A stretch of DNA of 64,000 nucleotides from Bacteroidota bacterium (GTDB lineage Bacteria; Bacteroidota; Bacteroidia; Flavobacteriales; Flavobacteriaceae): assembly GCA_947447375.1 (NCBI GenBank), contig CANFJB010000005.1, positions 1 to 64,000 on the forward strand. Direction: 5' to 3'. The notes beneath the pieces were generated by a model, which saw only the letters and a program-made list of their open reading frames with translations, had not been told where the DNA came from and did not search any database. Position numbers and translations under genes: made by a program. Each line of letters begins with the position of its first letter. Position 1 is the stretch's first letter. Shown one piece after another: positions 1 through 7,812 of the stretch.

Positions 1-73
1 ATACCCCTCGACTTGCATGTGTTAAGCCTGCCGCTAGCGTTCATCCTGAGCCAGGATCAAACTCTTCATCGTA
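1..73 (-). rRNA. rrs: 16S ribosomal RNA, 5' end (cut by window edge)
   Basis: Read on the minus strand this begins GATGAAGAGTTTGATCCTGG and continues with the conserved start of bacterial 16S rRNA through the AACACATGCAAGTCGA region. Only about 70 nt of the 5' end lies in the window; the rest of the rRNA operon lies to the left. The exact mature 5' end is estimated from the family and may be off by a few bases. Confidence 0.97.
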
Positions 74-138
74 TATTTTAATAAATTATTTGACTACTAA
101 CTCAAGGAAATTTTTCTAACTTATTTACTCTCATTTTT

Positions 139-159
139 GTCTCGTCTTGTCGACGAGAC
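139..159 (-). other. Hairpin in the rRNA leader
   Basis: An 8-bp perfect stem (GTCTCGTC / GACGAGAC) with a 5-nt loop lies in the transcribed leader between the rRNA promoters and the 16S 5' end. It has no T-run, so it is more likely a leader-processing or antitermination structure than a terminator. The role is inferred from position only. Confidence 0.5.
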
Positions 160-250
160 GGCTGTCAATTCAATATGTCTATGAACGTGTCTTTACTTTT
201 TAATATCTGAATCAAGTTCAGATCAAGGCGCTTGTCTCTCAAAGCGGGTG

Positions 251-280
251 CAAAAGTACAATATCTTTTTAATCTCGCAA
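251..280 (-). promoter_or_regulatory. rRNA operon promoter P2
   Basis: On the minus strand a TTG (280-278) is followed after 19 nt by TACTTTTG (258-251), matching the Bacteroidota sigma-A consensus TTG/TANNTTTG. Transcription would start near 245 and give a leader of about 170 nt before 16S. Confidence 0.8.
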
Positions 281-375
281 GGACTTCAACGCTTTTTTTT
301 AAAAGATTTTTGCTTTTATTTCTTAGCGTTTCTTTAAATCCTTGATATTGATATTATTGTCCCCAATAGGGTCGG

Positions 376-405
376 CAAAGATAAAAACTTTTTACTCTCT
401 GGCAA
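376..405 (-). promoter_or_regulatory. rRNA operon promoter P1
   Basis: A second exact match lies upstream of P2: TTG (405-403), 19 nt, then TATCTTTG (383-376) on the minus strand. Two tandem consensus promoters with the same spacing fit a strongly expressed rRNA operon. Confidence 0.75.
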
Positions 406-451
406 AAAAAATGTGATCTAGATGGAAAAATTATTAGTTGAAGGGTTTTTT

Positions 452-558
452 AACCACAAAAGGAACAAAGAAAAACAAAAGGCACAAAGCAAAGTAATAT
501 TGTTGGGAGGCGGAACCACAAAAGGAATAAAGAAAAACAAAAGGCACGAAACTAAGTA
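452..558. repeat. Two direct copies of a 45-bp purine-rich intergenic repeat
   Basis: Copies at 452-496 and 514-558 both begin AACCACAAAAGGAA and run through AAAAACAAAAGGCAC, with a few base differences. A shorter copy in the opposite orientation is at 17839-17856. It is not coding. Confidence 0.8.
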
Positions 559-573
559 GATGCGTGTTTAGAA

Positions 574-734
574 TACGGAATGCCCTAGCCCGGAATGCAA
601 CGAAAGCCCCGAAGGTTAAAAAAACTTAGTTTTGCAGGGGAAAAAGAGCGACCAAAGGAAGCTCCTTTTTACTCTAGCTAAACTCGTTTTTTAAGCAAGG
701 GCTTGGAGTGGAAAGCCGGAAGTGGCTTCAAAAA
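574..734. repeat. Candidate structured intergenic element
   Basis: This segment between the rRNA upstream region and the DUF4294 gene is locally GC-rich for this genome. It has quasi-symmetric ends: a CCCTAGCCC / GAAAGCCCC block at one end (582-610) and a GGGCTTGG / GAAAGCCGG block at the other (699-719), with GCCCT (582-586) able to pair with AGGGC (698-702). From general familiarity it resembles a dispersed intergenic element of Flavobacterium genomes. I cannot tell whether it is a small RNA, a terminator or a non-autonomous mobile repeat. The Flavo-1 RNA family is one thing to test. Confidence 0.4.
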
Positions 735-1412
735 CTAATTGTTGGTGGTGCTGGCTTTTGAGTACCAATAATTGGTCACTTTTTCGAGATCAATAGGGAT
801 TGCAGGTGCTTGTCTTACTAACCTTCCGTTATCAAAAGCGCGATCTAGAATGGTTTCGATTAGGAAATCTTCGTTGACTTCGGCTGGTGAATAGCCTTCT
901 TTTAAACTGATGTCAAATAATTTTGCAGTGGTGTTTGACCAAAATGCTTTCCATCCGCTTTTATGTTCTCGAATTAAGTCATAGGCGGTTTGACCGGTTT
1001 GACGACAGATCAATTTTACAAGTATTTGTCCTTGTTTACGAGATAATTTTTTGAGTTTGTCGGTAAATTCATTTTCGATGTAATTTTCGACGATTTTGAA
1101 ATATTTACGTTTTTCTTTGTTGCTATTTAAAGCGGCCATATTTTTATTAAGACCTGAAAGTCTTTCGGCGGCTATTTTAGCAAAAGGATACACTTTGTAA
1201 ACTCGATTTTGTAAAATTAGGAATTGCTTTTTGCTTTCTGGATCGAGTTTGTATTTATGAATAACGACTTCTTCTAGAAGTATGGGTTCTTTGAGAATAG
1301 TATCATTTTCTTCGCTAAATTCTTGAACTTTAAGCGTGTCTAATTTTGATATTTGAGCTGAAGCTCCTACAGAAATTAGGAAAGTAAAAACTAATAATTG
1401 GACTATTTTCAT
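735..1412 (-). CDS. DUF4294 domain-containing secreted protein
   Basis: A 225-aa protein with an N-terminal signal peptide (MKIVQLLVFTFLISVGASAQ, cleavage near residue 20). The segment from about residue 55 (KLDPESKKQF, then NRVYKVYPFAKIAAERL) carries the recognisable core of the DUF4294 family of Bacteroidota envelope proteins, whose function is unknown. The C-terminal half is basic and alpha-helical. It diverges from the M42 peptidase gene, 85 bp away. A TAATTTTG -7 element (1440-1433, minus) precedes the ATG, without a clear -33. The family call is by recognition; export is a direct reading of the N-terminus. Confidence 0.85.
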   Translation of the reverse strand: MKIVQLLVFTFLISVGASAQISKLDTLKVQEFSEENDTILKEPILLEEVVIHKYKLDPESKKQFLILQNRVYKVYPFAKIAAERLSGLNKNMAALNSNKEKRKYFKIVENYIENEFTDKLKKLSRKQGQILVKLICRQTGQTAYDLIREHKSGWKAFWSNTTAKLFDISLKEGYSPAEVNEDFLIETILDRAFDNGRLVRQAPAIPIDLEKVTNYWYSKASTTNN

Positions 1413-1497
1413 GTTAAAAGTTATTTATTTGACAAAATTATACTTTATATATAACAAGTGTGATGCCAAATTTATAAATTAGCAAAAAAATATTTTT

Positions 1498-2586
1498 ATG
1501 AGTTCAAAATCGATATTAAAAGACACTTCACTTGCCTTTTTAGAGCAGTATTTAAATAACGCTTCACCGACAGGATTTGAGGCTGAGGGACAAAAAATTT
1601 GGATGAATTATTTGAAGCCTTACGTGGACACTTTTATTACAGACACCTACGGAACGGCTGTGGGAGTTATTAACCCTGACGCGCCCTACAAGGTAGTTAT
1701 TGAGGGGCATTCTGACGAAATTTCTTGGTATGTAAATTATATTACTGAAGAGGGATTAATCTATGTGATTCGAAATGGAGGTTCCGATCACCAAATTGCT
1801 CCTTCAAAAGTGGTTAATATTCACACCAAAAATGGAATTGTAAAAGGTGTTTTTGGTTGGCCGGCCATTCACACTAGAAATCGAGATAAAGAGGAAAATC
1901 CAAAAATAAGCAACCTATTTATAGATACCGGTTGTGAGAATAAAGAAGCGGTTGAGAAATTGGGAATTCATGTAGGATGTGTGATTACGTACCCTGATGA
2001 ATTTATGGTGATGAACGAAAATAAATTTGTTTGCCGTGCGATTGACAACAGAATGGGTGGGTTTATGATTGCGGAAGTTGCCAGATTATTGCATGAAAAC
2101 AAGGTGAAATTACCATTTGGGTTGTACATTACCAATTCTGTTCAAGAGGAAGTTGGTTTGCGAGGTGCTGAAATGATTACCAAAACTATTCGACCAAATG
2201 TTGCCATTGTTACTGATGTTTGCCACGATACGACAACCCCAATGATTGATATGAAAATTGAAGGCGAAATAAAAATAGGGAAAGGTCCTGTGATAACTTA
2301 TGCGCCTGCGGTTCAAAATAAATTACGTGAGTTAATATTGGATGCTGCTACTGCAAATGAGATTCCGTTTCAAAGATTGGCATCATCAAGAGTTACTGGA
2401 ACAGATACTGATGCGTTTGCCTACAGCAACGGCGGTGTAGCTTCGGCATTGATTTCTTTACCATTGAGATACATGCATACTACGGTAGAAATGGTTCACC
2501 GTGAAGATGTTGAAAATGTAATTAAATTGATTTATGAGAGTTTGTTGAAAATAGAAAACAACGAATCATTTTCTTATTTCAAATAA
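1498..2586 (+). CDS. M42 family metallopeptidase (FrvX/PepA-type aminopeptidase)
   Basis: A 362-aa cytosolic protein with no signal peptide. It has the M42/M20-clan metal site: H71 in GHSDE, D183 in AIDNRMGG, the catalytic and metal glutamates E217-E218 in QEEVGLRGA, D240 in VTDVCHD, and a C-terminal MHTTVE histidine. M42 enzymes are dodecameric aminopeptidases that trim short peptides and use two divalent metals. All metal-site residues are visible, so it should be active. It is a single gene that converges on typA and ends in a shared bidirectional hairpin. Substrate preference cannot be read from the sequence. Confidence 0.92.
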   Translation: MSSKSILKDTSLAFLEQYLNNASPTGFEAEGQKIWMNYLKPYVDTFITDTYGTAVGVINPDAPYKVVIEGHSDEISWYVNYITEEGLIYVIRNGGSDHQIAPSKVVNIHTKNGIVKGVFGWPAIHTRNRDKEENPKISNLFIDTGCENKEAVEKLGIHVGCVITYPDEFMVMNENKFVCRAIDNRMGGFMIAEVARLLHENKVKLPFGLYITNSVQEEVGLRGAEMITKTIRPNVAIVTDVCHDTTTPMIDMKIEGEIKIGKGPVITYAPAVQNKLRELILDAATANEIPFQRLASSRVTGTDTDAFAYSNGGVASALISLPLRYMHTTVEMVHREDVENVIKLIYESLLKIENNESFSYFK

Positions 2587-2604
2587 TTGTACCTTATATA
2601 GTAT

Positions 2605-2638
2605 AAAAAAAGCCATTCGAATTGAATGGCTTTTTTTT
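2605..2638. terminator. Bidirectional terminator between the M42 peptidase gene and typA
   Basis: A perfect stem AGCCATTC/GAATGGCT with a short loop is flanked by an A-run on the left and a T-run on the right. It can serve both convergent genes. Confidence 0.85.
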
Positions 2639-2655
2639 ATTTGTAACGATAGAAA

Positions 2656-4452
2656 TTATACTTTGAATCTTTTTCTATCTGTTTCTGTTAAATAGATTTT
2701 TCTCAAACGAATTGATTTTGGCGTAACCTCAACATATTCGTCTTTTTGAATGTATTCCAATGCTTCTTCTAATGAGAAAATGATTGGAGGGATAATTCTA
2801 GCTTTTTCATCATTTCCAGAAGAACGAACGTTAGATTGTTTTTTCTCTTTAGTTACGTTCACACACATATCATCTCCACGAGAGTTTTCTCCAATAACTT
2901 GACCTTCGTAGATTTCAGCATTTGGTTCAACGAAAAACTTACCACGATCTTGTAATTTATCGATAGAATAAGGAATAGCTTTTCCTTTTTCCATAGAAAT
3001 TAACGAACCTTTATTACGTCCAGAAATTTCTCCTTTGAAAGGTTCGTAACCAATAAAACGGTGCGCCATAATAGCCTCACCAGCTGTAGCGGTTAACAAT
3101 TGGTTACGTAAACCAATGATTCCACGAGAAGGTATATTGAATTTAATTACCATTCGCTCCCCTTTCGTTTCCATACTCAACATTTCACCTTTACGTAAAG
3201 TTACAAACTCTACTGCTCTACCTGAAAGTGATTCAGGTAAATCGATGGTTAATTCTTCAATAGGCTCACATTTTTTACCGTCAATTTCTTTGATGATAAC
3301 TTGTGGTTGACCGATTTGTAATTCATAACCTTCTCTTCTCATTGTTTCAATAAGAACAGATAAATGCAATACACCACGACCAAAAACCATGAACTTATCT
3401 GCTGAATCAGTTTCACCTAACTTCATCGCTAAGTTTTTCTCTAATTCTTTAGTCAAACGGTCTCTAATGTGACGAGAAGTTACAAATTTTCCTTCTTTAC
3501 CAAAGAAAGGCGAATCGTTGATTGTAAACAACATACTCATTGTAGGTTCGTCGATAGCGATAGTTTGTAATGCTTCTGGATTTTCAAAATCGGCGATAGT
3601 ATCTCCAATTTCAAAACCTTCTACACCAATGATTGCGCAGATATCACCTGCTATAACTTCAGTTACTTTTTTACGTCCAAGACCTTCAAAAGTATGTAAT
3701 TCCTTAATTCTAGATTTTAAGATAGAACCGTCTCTTTTGCATAAAGAAATTGGCATTCCTTCTTTTAAAATTCCTCTTTCCAAACGACCGATTGCGATAC
3801 GACCTGTAAATGATGAGAAATCTAATGATGTAATTAACATTTGTGGTGTTCCTTCAGATACTTTTGGAGCCGGTACATTATTGATTACCATATCTAAAAG
3901 TGGCTCAATATTATCTGTTTGGTTTTCCCAATGGTCAGACATCCAGTTATTTTTAGCAGAACCATAAACAGTTGGAAAATCCAATTGCCATTCTTCAGCA
4001 CCTAATTCAAACATTAAATCGAAAACTTTCTCGTGAACTTCTTCAGGAGTACAGTTTTCCTTATCTACTTTATTAATAACCACACAAGGCTTAAGACCTA
4101 AGTCGATTGCTTTTTGCAAAACAAAACGAGTTTGTGGCATTGGACCTTCAAAAGCATCTACTAAAAGACAAACTCCGTCAGCCATATTCAATACACGCTC
4201 TACTTCTCCACCGAAATCGGCGTGACCAGGAGTGTCGATAATATTTATTTTTGTTCCTTTATAAACTACAGAAACATTTTTAGAAGTAATAGTAATACCT
4301 CTTTCACGCTCCAAGTCGTTATTATCAAGAATTAGATCACCGGTATTTTCGTTGTCACGAAATAATTGACAGTGATACATTATTTTGTCTACCAAAGTTG
4401 TTTTACCGTGATCGACGTGGGCAATAATTGCAATGTTTCTAATAGATTCCAT
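2656..4452 (-). CDS. typA: Translational GTPase TypA/BipA
   Basis: A 598-aa ribosome-binding GTPase of the EF-G/LepA superfamily. The G motifs are intact: G1 AHVDHGKTT (11-19), G3 DTPGH (73-77), and G4 NKVD (127-130). Domain II, EF-G-like domains III and V, and the BipA-specific C-terminal domain follow to residue 598, the normal family length. BipA assists 50S assembly and stress or low-temperature growth. A TACCTTTG -7 element lies at 4479-4472 upstream, with only a poor -33. The long open frames on the opposite strand are shadows of this conserved gene. Confidence 0.97.
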   Translation of the reverse strand: MESIRNIAIIAHVDHGKTTLVDKIMYHCQLFRDNENTGDLILDNNDLERERGITITSKNVSVVYKGTKINIIDTPGHADFGGEVERVLNMADGVCLLVDAFEGPMPQTRFVLQKAIDLGLKPCVVINKVDKENCTPEEVHEKVFDLMFELGAEEWQLDFPTVYGSAKNNWMSDHWENQTDNIEPLLDMVINNVPAPKVSEGTPQMLITSLDFSSFTGRIAIGRLERGILKEGMPISLCKRDGSILKSRIKELHTFEGLGRKKVTEVIAGDICAIIGVEGFEIGDTIADFENPEALQTIAIDEPTMSMLFTINDSPFFGKEGKFVTSRHIRDRLTKELEKNLAMKLGETDSADKFMVFGRGVLHLSVLIETMRREGYELQIGQPQVIIKEIDGKKCEPIEELTIDLPESLSGRAVEFVTLRKGEMLSMETKGERMVIKFNIPSRGIIGLRNQLLTATAGEAIMAHRFIGYEPFKGEISGRNKGSLISMEKGKAIPYSIDKLQDRGKFFVEPNAEIYEGQVIGENSRGDDMCVNVTKEKKQSNVRSSGNDEKARIIPPIIFSLEEALEYIQKDEYVEVTPKSIRLRKIYLTETDRKRFKV

Positions 4453-4582
4453 CTGTGATTTTTAATGGGTGCAAAGGTACACTTTATTTTTACAAATACT
4501 ACTATAATTATAAAGAGGTAAAATAGTAGCCTCAGAAACGAGGTATTACTGAGAAAAACTTAACAATAACTTAATTGTAGAA

Positions 4583-4613
4583 ACAAAAAAAGCTCCCTTT
4601 TTAGGAAGCTTTA
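4583..4613 (-). terminator. Terminator of rpsT
   Basis: On the minus strand the stem AAGCTTCC/GGGAGCTT (one G-U pair, loop TAAAAA) is followed by a T-run. It lies 25 bp after the rpsT stop codon. Confidence 0.8.
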
Positions 4614-4637
4614 GATGTATAACGTGAACTTAACTAA

Positions 4638-4889
4638 TTACAGTTTTGCAACGTGTTTAGTTAATTTAGATTTTAAATTTGATGCTTTGTTATCGTGAAT
4701 GATATTTTTCTTAGCTAATTTATCAATCATTGAAATTACAGCAGACAATTTTGAAGTAGCATCAGATTTATCAGTAGCAATTCTTAACGCCTTGATAGCA
4801 TTACGAGTTGTTTTGTGTTGGTATCTGTTTAATACTCTTCTTTTTTCGTTACTTCTAATTCTTTTTAAAGCTGACTTGTGATTTGCCAT
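4638..4889 (-). CDS. rpsT: 30S ribosomal protein S20
   Basis: An 83-aa highly basic protein beginning MANHKSALKRIRSNEKRR, the classic S20 N-terminus that binds the 5' domain of 16S rRNA. Length and the long helical C-terminal region are normal. The gene lies only 28 nt downstream of tRNA-Glu, and no separate promoter fits in between. The two are therefore probably one transcript from the promoter at 5010-5039, ended by the hairpin at 4583-4613. Confidence 0.97.
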   Translation of the reverse strand: MANHKSALKRIRSNEKRRVLNRYQHKTTRNAIKALRIATDKSDATSKLSAVISMIDKLAKKNIIHDNKASNLKSKLTKHVAKL

Positions 4890-4917
4890 TTTGTTTTTTT
4901 TTTCTAATTTTTTATTG

Positions 4918-4989
4918 TAGTCCGTGGGGGAATCGAACCCCCCTTACCAGGATGAAAACCTGGCGTCCTAACCGATAGACGAACGGACC
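4918..4989 (-). tRNA. tRNA-Glu (anticodon TTC)
   Basis: The minus strand folds into a standard cloverleaf. The 5' acceptor strand is GGTCCGT, the anticodon stem-loop is CCAGGTTTTCATCCTGG with TTC in place, and the T-arm contains GGTTCGATTCC. The 3' CCA is not encoded. It is 72 nt long up to the discriminator A. Confidence 0.96.
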
Positions 4990-5009
4990 GTGCTTCTCTA
5001 ACGCGGATG

Positions 5010-5039
5010 CAAAAATACAACTATTTTTTATTTGCACAA
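5010..5039 (-). promoter_or_regulatory. Promoter of tRNA-Glu/rpsT
   Basis: TTG (5039-5037), 19 nt, TATTTTTG (5017-5010) on the minus strand is an exact Bacteroidota consensus with the same spacing as the rRNA promoters. Transcription would begin around 5003, just before the tRNA. Confidence 0.8.
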
Positions 5040-5067
5040 TAGCTGATGTATATTTTTTTGATTTTTT

Positions 5068-6546
5068 TTAATATGCCTTCGCAAATAGCACTCTTCCAAC
5101 TGATGGTTTGCCAGTAAATACGCAGGTTCCAGCCTCTTCTACTCTATCTAAAGGCAGGCATCTTATGGTTGCTTTTGTTAAATCTTTTATTTTTTCTTCG
5201 GTTTCAGCAGTTCCATCCCAATGTGCAGATACAAACCCACCTTTTCCATCTAATATTGATTTAAATTCTTCAAAATCATTTACTTCAGTAATGTGAGTAT
5301 CTCTATAATTCAATGCTCTTGCAAACATTTCTTCTTGAATTTGAGATAATAAATTATTGATATAAATTTCAATTCCGTCTTTAGAAACGATTTCTTTTGT
5401 TAAAGTATCTCGCCTAGCAACTTCAAAAGTTCCGTTCTCTAGATCTTTTGGACCTACGGCAATTCGCACAGGCACTCCTTTTAATTCATATTCATTGAAT
5501 TTAAATCCAGGTTTTTGATTGGTTCTGTTATCGTATTTAACAGAAATATTCAATTTCCTTAATGCTTTAACTACTTCATTAACGGTTGCAGAAATCTCCT
5601 CTAATTGTTCGTCTGATTTATATATTGGAACAATAACTACTTGGATAGGCGCTAAATTTGGAGGCAATACCAATCCGTGATCATCGGAATGAGTCATTAC
5701 TAACGCTCCCATTAATCGTGTAGAAACACCCCATGAAGTTCCCCAAACGTATTCTTGTTTCCCTTCAGCATTAGCAAATTTAACGTCGAATGCTTTTGCG
5801 AAATTTTGTCCTAAAAAGTGTGATGTTCCCGCTTGTAATGCTTTTCCATCTTGCATTAAGGCTTCTATACAAAAGGTTTCATCTGCTCCAGCAAAACGCT
5901 CTGTTTCTGTTTTTAAACCTTTAATTACCGGGATCGCCATAAAATTCTCAGCGAAATCAGCGTAAACGTGCATCATTTTTTCAGATTCTTCAATTGCTTC
6001 TTCCCTCGTTGCATGAGCTGTATGACCTTCTTGCCATAAAAATTCTGCAGTTCTTAGAAACAATCTAGTTCTCATTTCCCAACGAACTACATTGGCCCAT
6101 TGATTAATAAGCAAAGGTAAATCTCTATAAGATTGAACCCAACCTTTATAGGTAGACCAAATAATTGCTTCACTTGTAGGACGAACAATAAGTTCTTCTT
6201 CCAATTTTGCATTTGGGTCAACCATTAATTTTCCTGGTTTATCAGGATCATTTTTTAATCTATAGTGAGTTACAATTGCGCATTCTTTTGCAAATCCTTC
6301 CGCATTTTTTTCTTCTGCTTCAAACATACTTTTTGGAACAAAAAGAGGAAAGTAGGCATTTTGATGACCTGTTTCTTTGAACATTCTGTCTAACTCGGCT
6401 TGCATTTTTTCCCAAATTGCATAACCATATGGCTTAATAACCATACATCCTCTAACTCCTGAATTCTCAGCAAGGTCAGCCTTGACAACTAACTCATTAT
6501 ACCATTTTGAATAATCCTCGGATCTTGTTGTTAAGTTCTTGCTCAT
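5068..6546 (-). CDS. proS: Prolyl-tRNA synthetase (ProS type 3, archaeal/eukaryotic-like)
   Basis: Class II synthetase charging tRNA-Pro; 492 aa from the chosen start. Motif-2 and motif-3 surroundings ([23 protein letters not shown]), the anticodon-binding domain after about residue 290, and the C-terminal zinc-ribbon-like domain ending in KAY are typical of the ProS3 group that lacks the bacterial INS editing domain. The frame is open to a GTG at 6564, but homologues begin MSKNLTTR. I therefore place the start at the ATG at 6546, six codons further in. Confidence 0.95.
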   Translation of the reverse strand: MSKNLTTRSEDYSKWYNELVVKADLAENSGVRGCMVIKPYGYAIWEKMQAELDRMFKETGHQNAYFPLFVPKSMFEAEEKNAEGFAKECAIVTHYRLKNDPDKPGKLMVDPNAKLEEELIVRPTSEAIIWSTYKGWVQSYRDLPLLINQWANVVRWEMRTRLFLRTAEFLWQEGHTAHATREEAIEESEKMMHVYADFAENFMAIPVIKGLKTETERFAGADETFCIEALMQDGKALQAGTSHFLGQNFAKAFDVKFANAEGKQEYVWGTSWGVSTRLMGALVMTHSDDHGLVLPPNLAPIQVVIVPIYKSDEQLEEISATVNEVVKALRKLNISVKYDNRTNQKPGFKFNEYELKGVPVRIAVGPKDLENGTFEVARRDTLTKEIVSKDGIEIYINNLLSQIQEEMFARALNYRDTHITEVNDFEEFKSILDGKGGFVSAHWDGTAETEEKIKDLTKATIRCLPLDRVEEAGTCVFTGKPSVGRVLFAKAY

Positions 6547-6647
6547 GATATTATAATTTGGCACTAAAATTGTTTAACAAATTTTAACTAAATAGTTCGG
6601 CAAAACTAACTATTTTTGTAATGAACAACAATATAAAATGCATAGAT

Positions 6648-7772
6648 ATGAAAACTAATTATTTTTCTTCGGCAAAATCGACCTCAATTTATTATCTAAT
6701 TATAGGTTTTAGCATGCTAATGGTCTCGTGTGGTTCTTTTAAAAGCAGTACTTATTACGATCGTGATGGTATATATGGGTCTGATGAAAATGAAAATAAG
6801 AAAACTGAAAAAAATGTTGATAAATATAAGGAGTATTTCAGTGCGTTAAGAGAAAAAAATGAGCAAGAACAGGTTTTTACTGATGTAGAAAGTTATTCTT
6901 CAATTCAGGATACTGTTACTTCTAAAAATGAAACTGCAACACCTAGTTATTCAGGATGGGGAAATAACCAACAGCCTGTAAATATTACTATTTATGACAA
7001 TAATTGGGGTTGGCGCAACAATGGCTACAATACTTATTGGAATTATGGTTGGAATTGGAATTTTGGTTGGAATTCATGGTATGGCCCAAGTATAGGATAT
7101 GGTTGGGGTTGGGACAATTGGTACGGACCGAATTACGGATATTATGGCTGGGGTTACAATAATTATTACAACCCATATTATGGTTATTATCCATATTATG
7201 GTTACAATGGATATTATGGATACAATGGATACTATGGATACAATGGGTATTATGGAAATCCATACCATTATTCTTATAGTAACGGGATAAGAGGAGGAAG
7301 ATCAAGCGGAAGAGTTTCAGGACGATATGATTTTGGTAGATCTGGAATTGCAAATAATCGCGATAATTCTTCAATTGGAAGAAGAAATAACGTTTCAAAT
7401 GGTGTTAGAAATTCTGATCAAAGTACACCAAGAAGCTACAATGCAGTTAGATCAAATGATGTAAATCCAAGGTCAGTTGATAACAATCCTAGAAATTATA
7501 CTCCATCGAGAGTGGATACATCGACTCCAAGAGGTGAAAGTGAAACTCCAAGAAACTACACACCAGTTAGAGTTGAATCTTCCTACCCAACTGAAAGTTC
7601 TTCACCTAGAAGTACCCCTGTGAGGGTTGAATCATCTTACCCAACTGAAAGTTCTTCACCTAGAAGCTATTCAAGTCCAAGTAATGGAGGAGGAAATTAT
7701 GGTGGCGGAGGTGGCTTCGGCGGCGGCGGAGGAAGATCTGGAGGTTCTGGCGGAGGTGGCGGAAGACGTTAA
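6648..7772 (+). CDS. Low-complexity Tyr/Gly/Asn/Trp-rich lipoprotein
   Basis: A 374-aa protein from the chosen start. An N-terminal hydrophobic segment ends in a lipobox-like MVSC (Cys28), suggesting a lipoprotein. The middle (about residues 100-215) is W/Y/N/G-rich with tandem YYGYNG units. The C-terminal third is R/S/P-rich with repeated VRVESSYPTESSSPRS units and ends in a poly-Gly tail. No catalytic domain is visible, and surface or outer-membrane association is inferred. An in-frame ATG at 6621 lies only 3 nt after a TATTTTTG -7 element (6611-6618) and would precede the transcription start, so 6648 is preferred. It diverges from proS. Confidence 0.75.
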   Translation: MKTNYFSSAKSTSIYYLIIGFSMLMVSCGSFKSSTYYDRDGIYGSDENENKKTEKNVDKYKEYFSALREKNEQEQVFTDVESYSSIQDTVTSKNETATPSYSGWGNNQQPVNITIYDNNWGWRNNGYNTYWNYGWNWNFGWNSWYGPSIGYGWGWDNWYGPNYGYYGWGYNNYYNPYYGYYPYYGYNGYYGYNGYYGYNGYYGNPYHYSYSNGIRGGRSSGRVSGRYDFGRSGIANNRDNSSIGRRNNVSNGVRNSDQSTPRSYNAVRSNDVNPRSVDNNPRNYTPSRVDTSTPRGESETPRNYTPVRVESSYPTESSSPRSTPVRVESSYPTESSSPRSYSSPSNGGGNYGGGGGFGGGGGRSGGSGGGGGRR

Positions 7773-7812
7773 TATAAAATTTATAATTAGAGTATTCTAT
7801 AATTTTAATAAA

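Noticed and set aside
3518..3967. 149-aa open frame antisense to typA
   Set aside because: It lies entirely opposite the well-conserved TypA coding sequence and has no recognisable domain or start context.
6988..7398. 136-aa and 64-aa His/Asn- or Ile-rich frames antisense to the low-complexity lipoprotein
   Set aside because: They arise from the complementary reading of the Tyr/Asn/Gly codon repeats.
7627..7812. N-terminal extension of the FadL-type frame
   Set aside because: It overlaps the lipoprotein 3' end in another frame, is low-complexity, and removes the signal peptide that begins at 7813.
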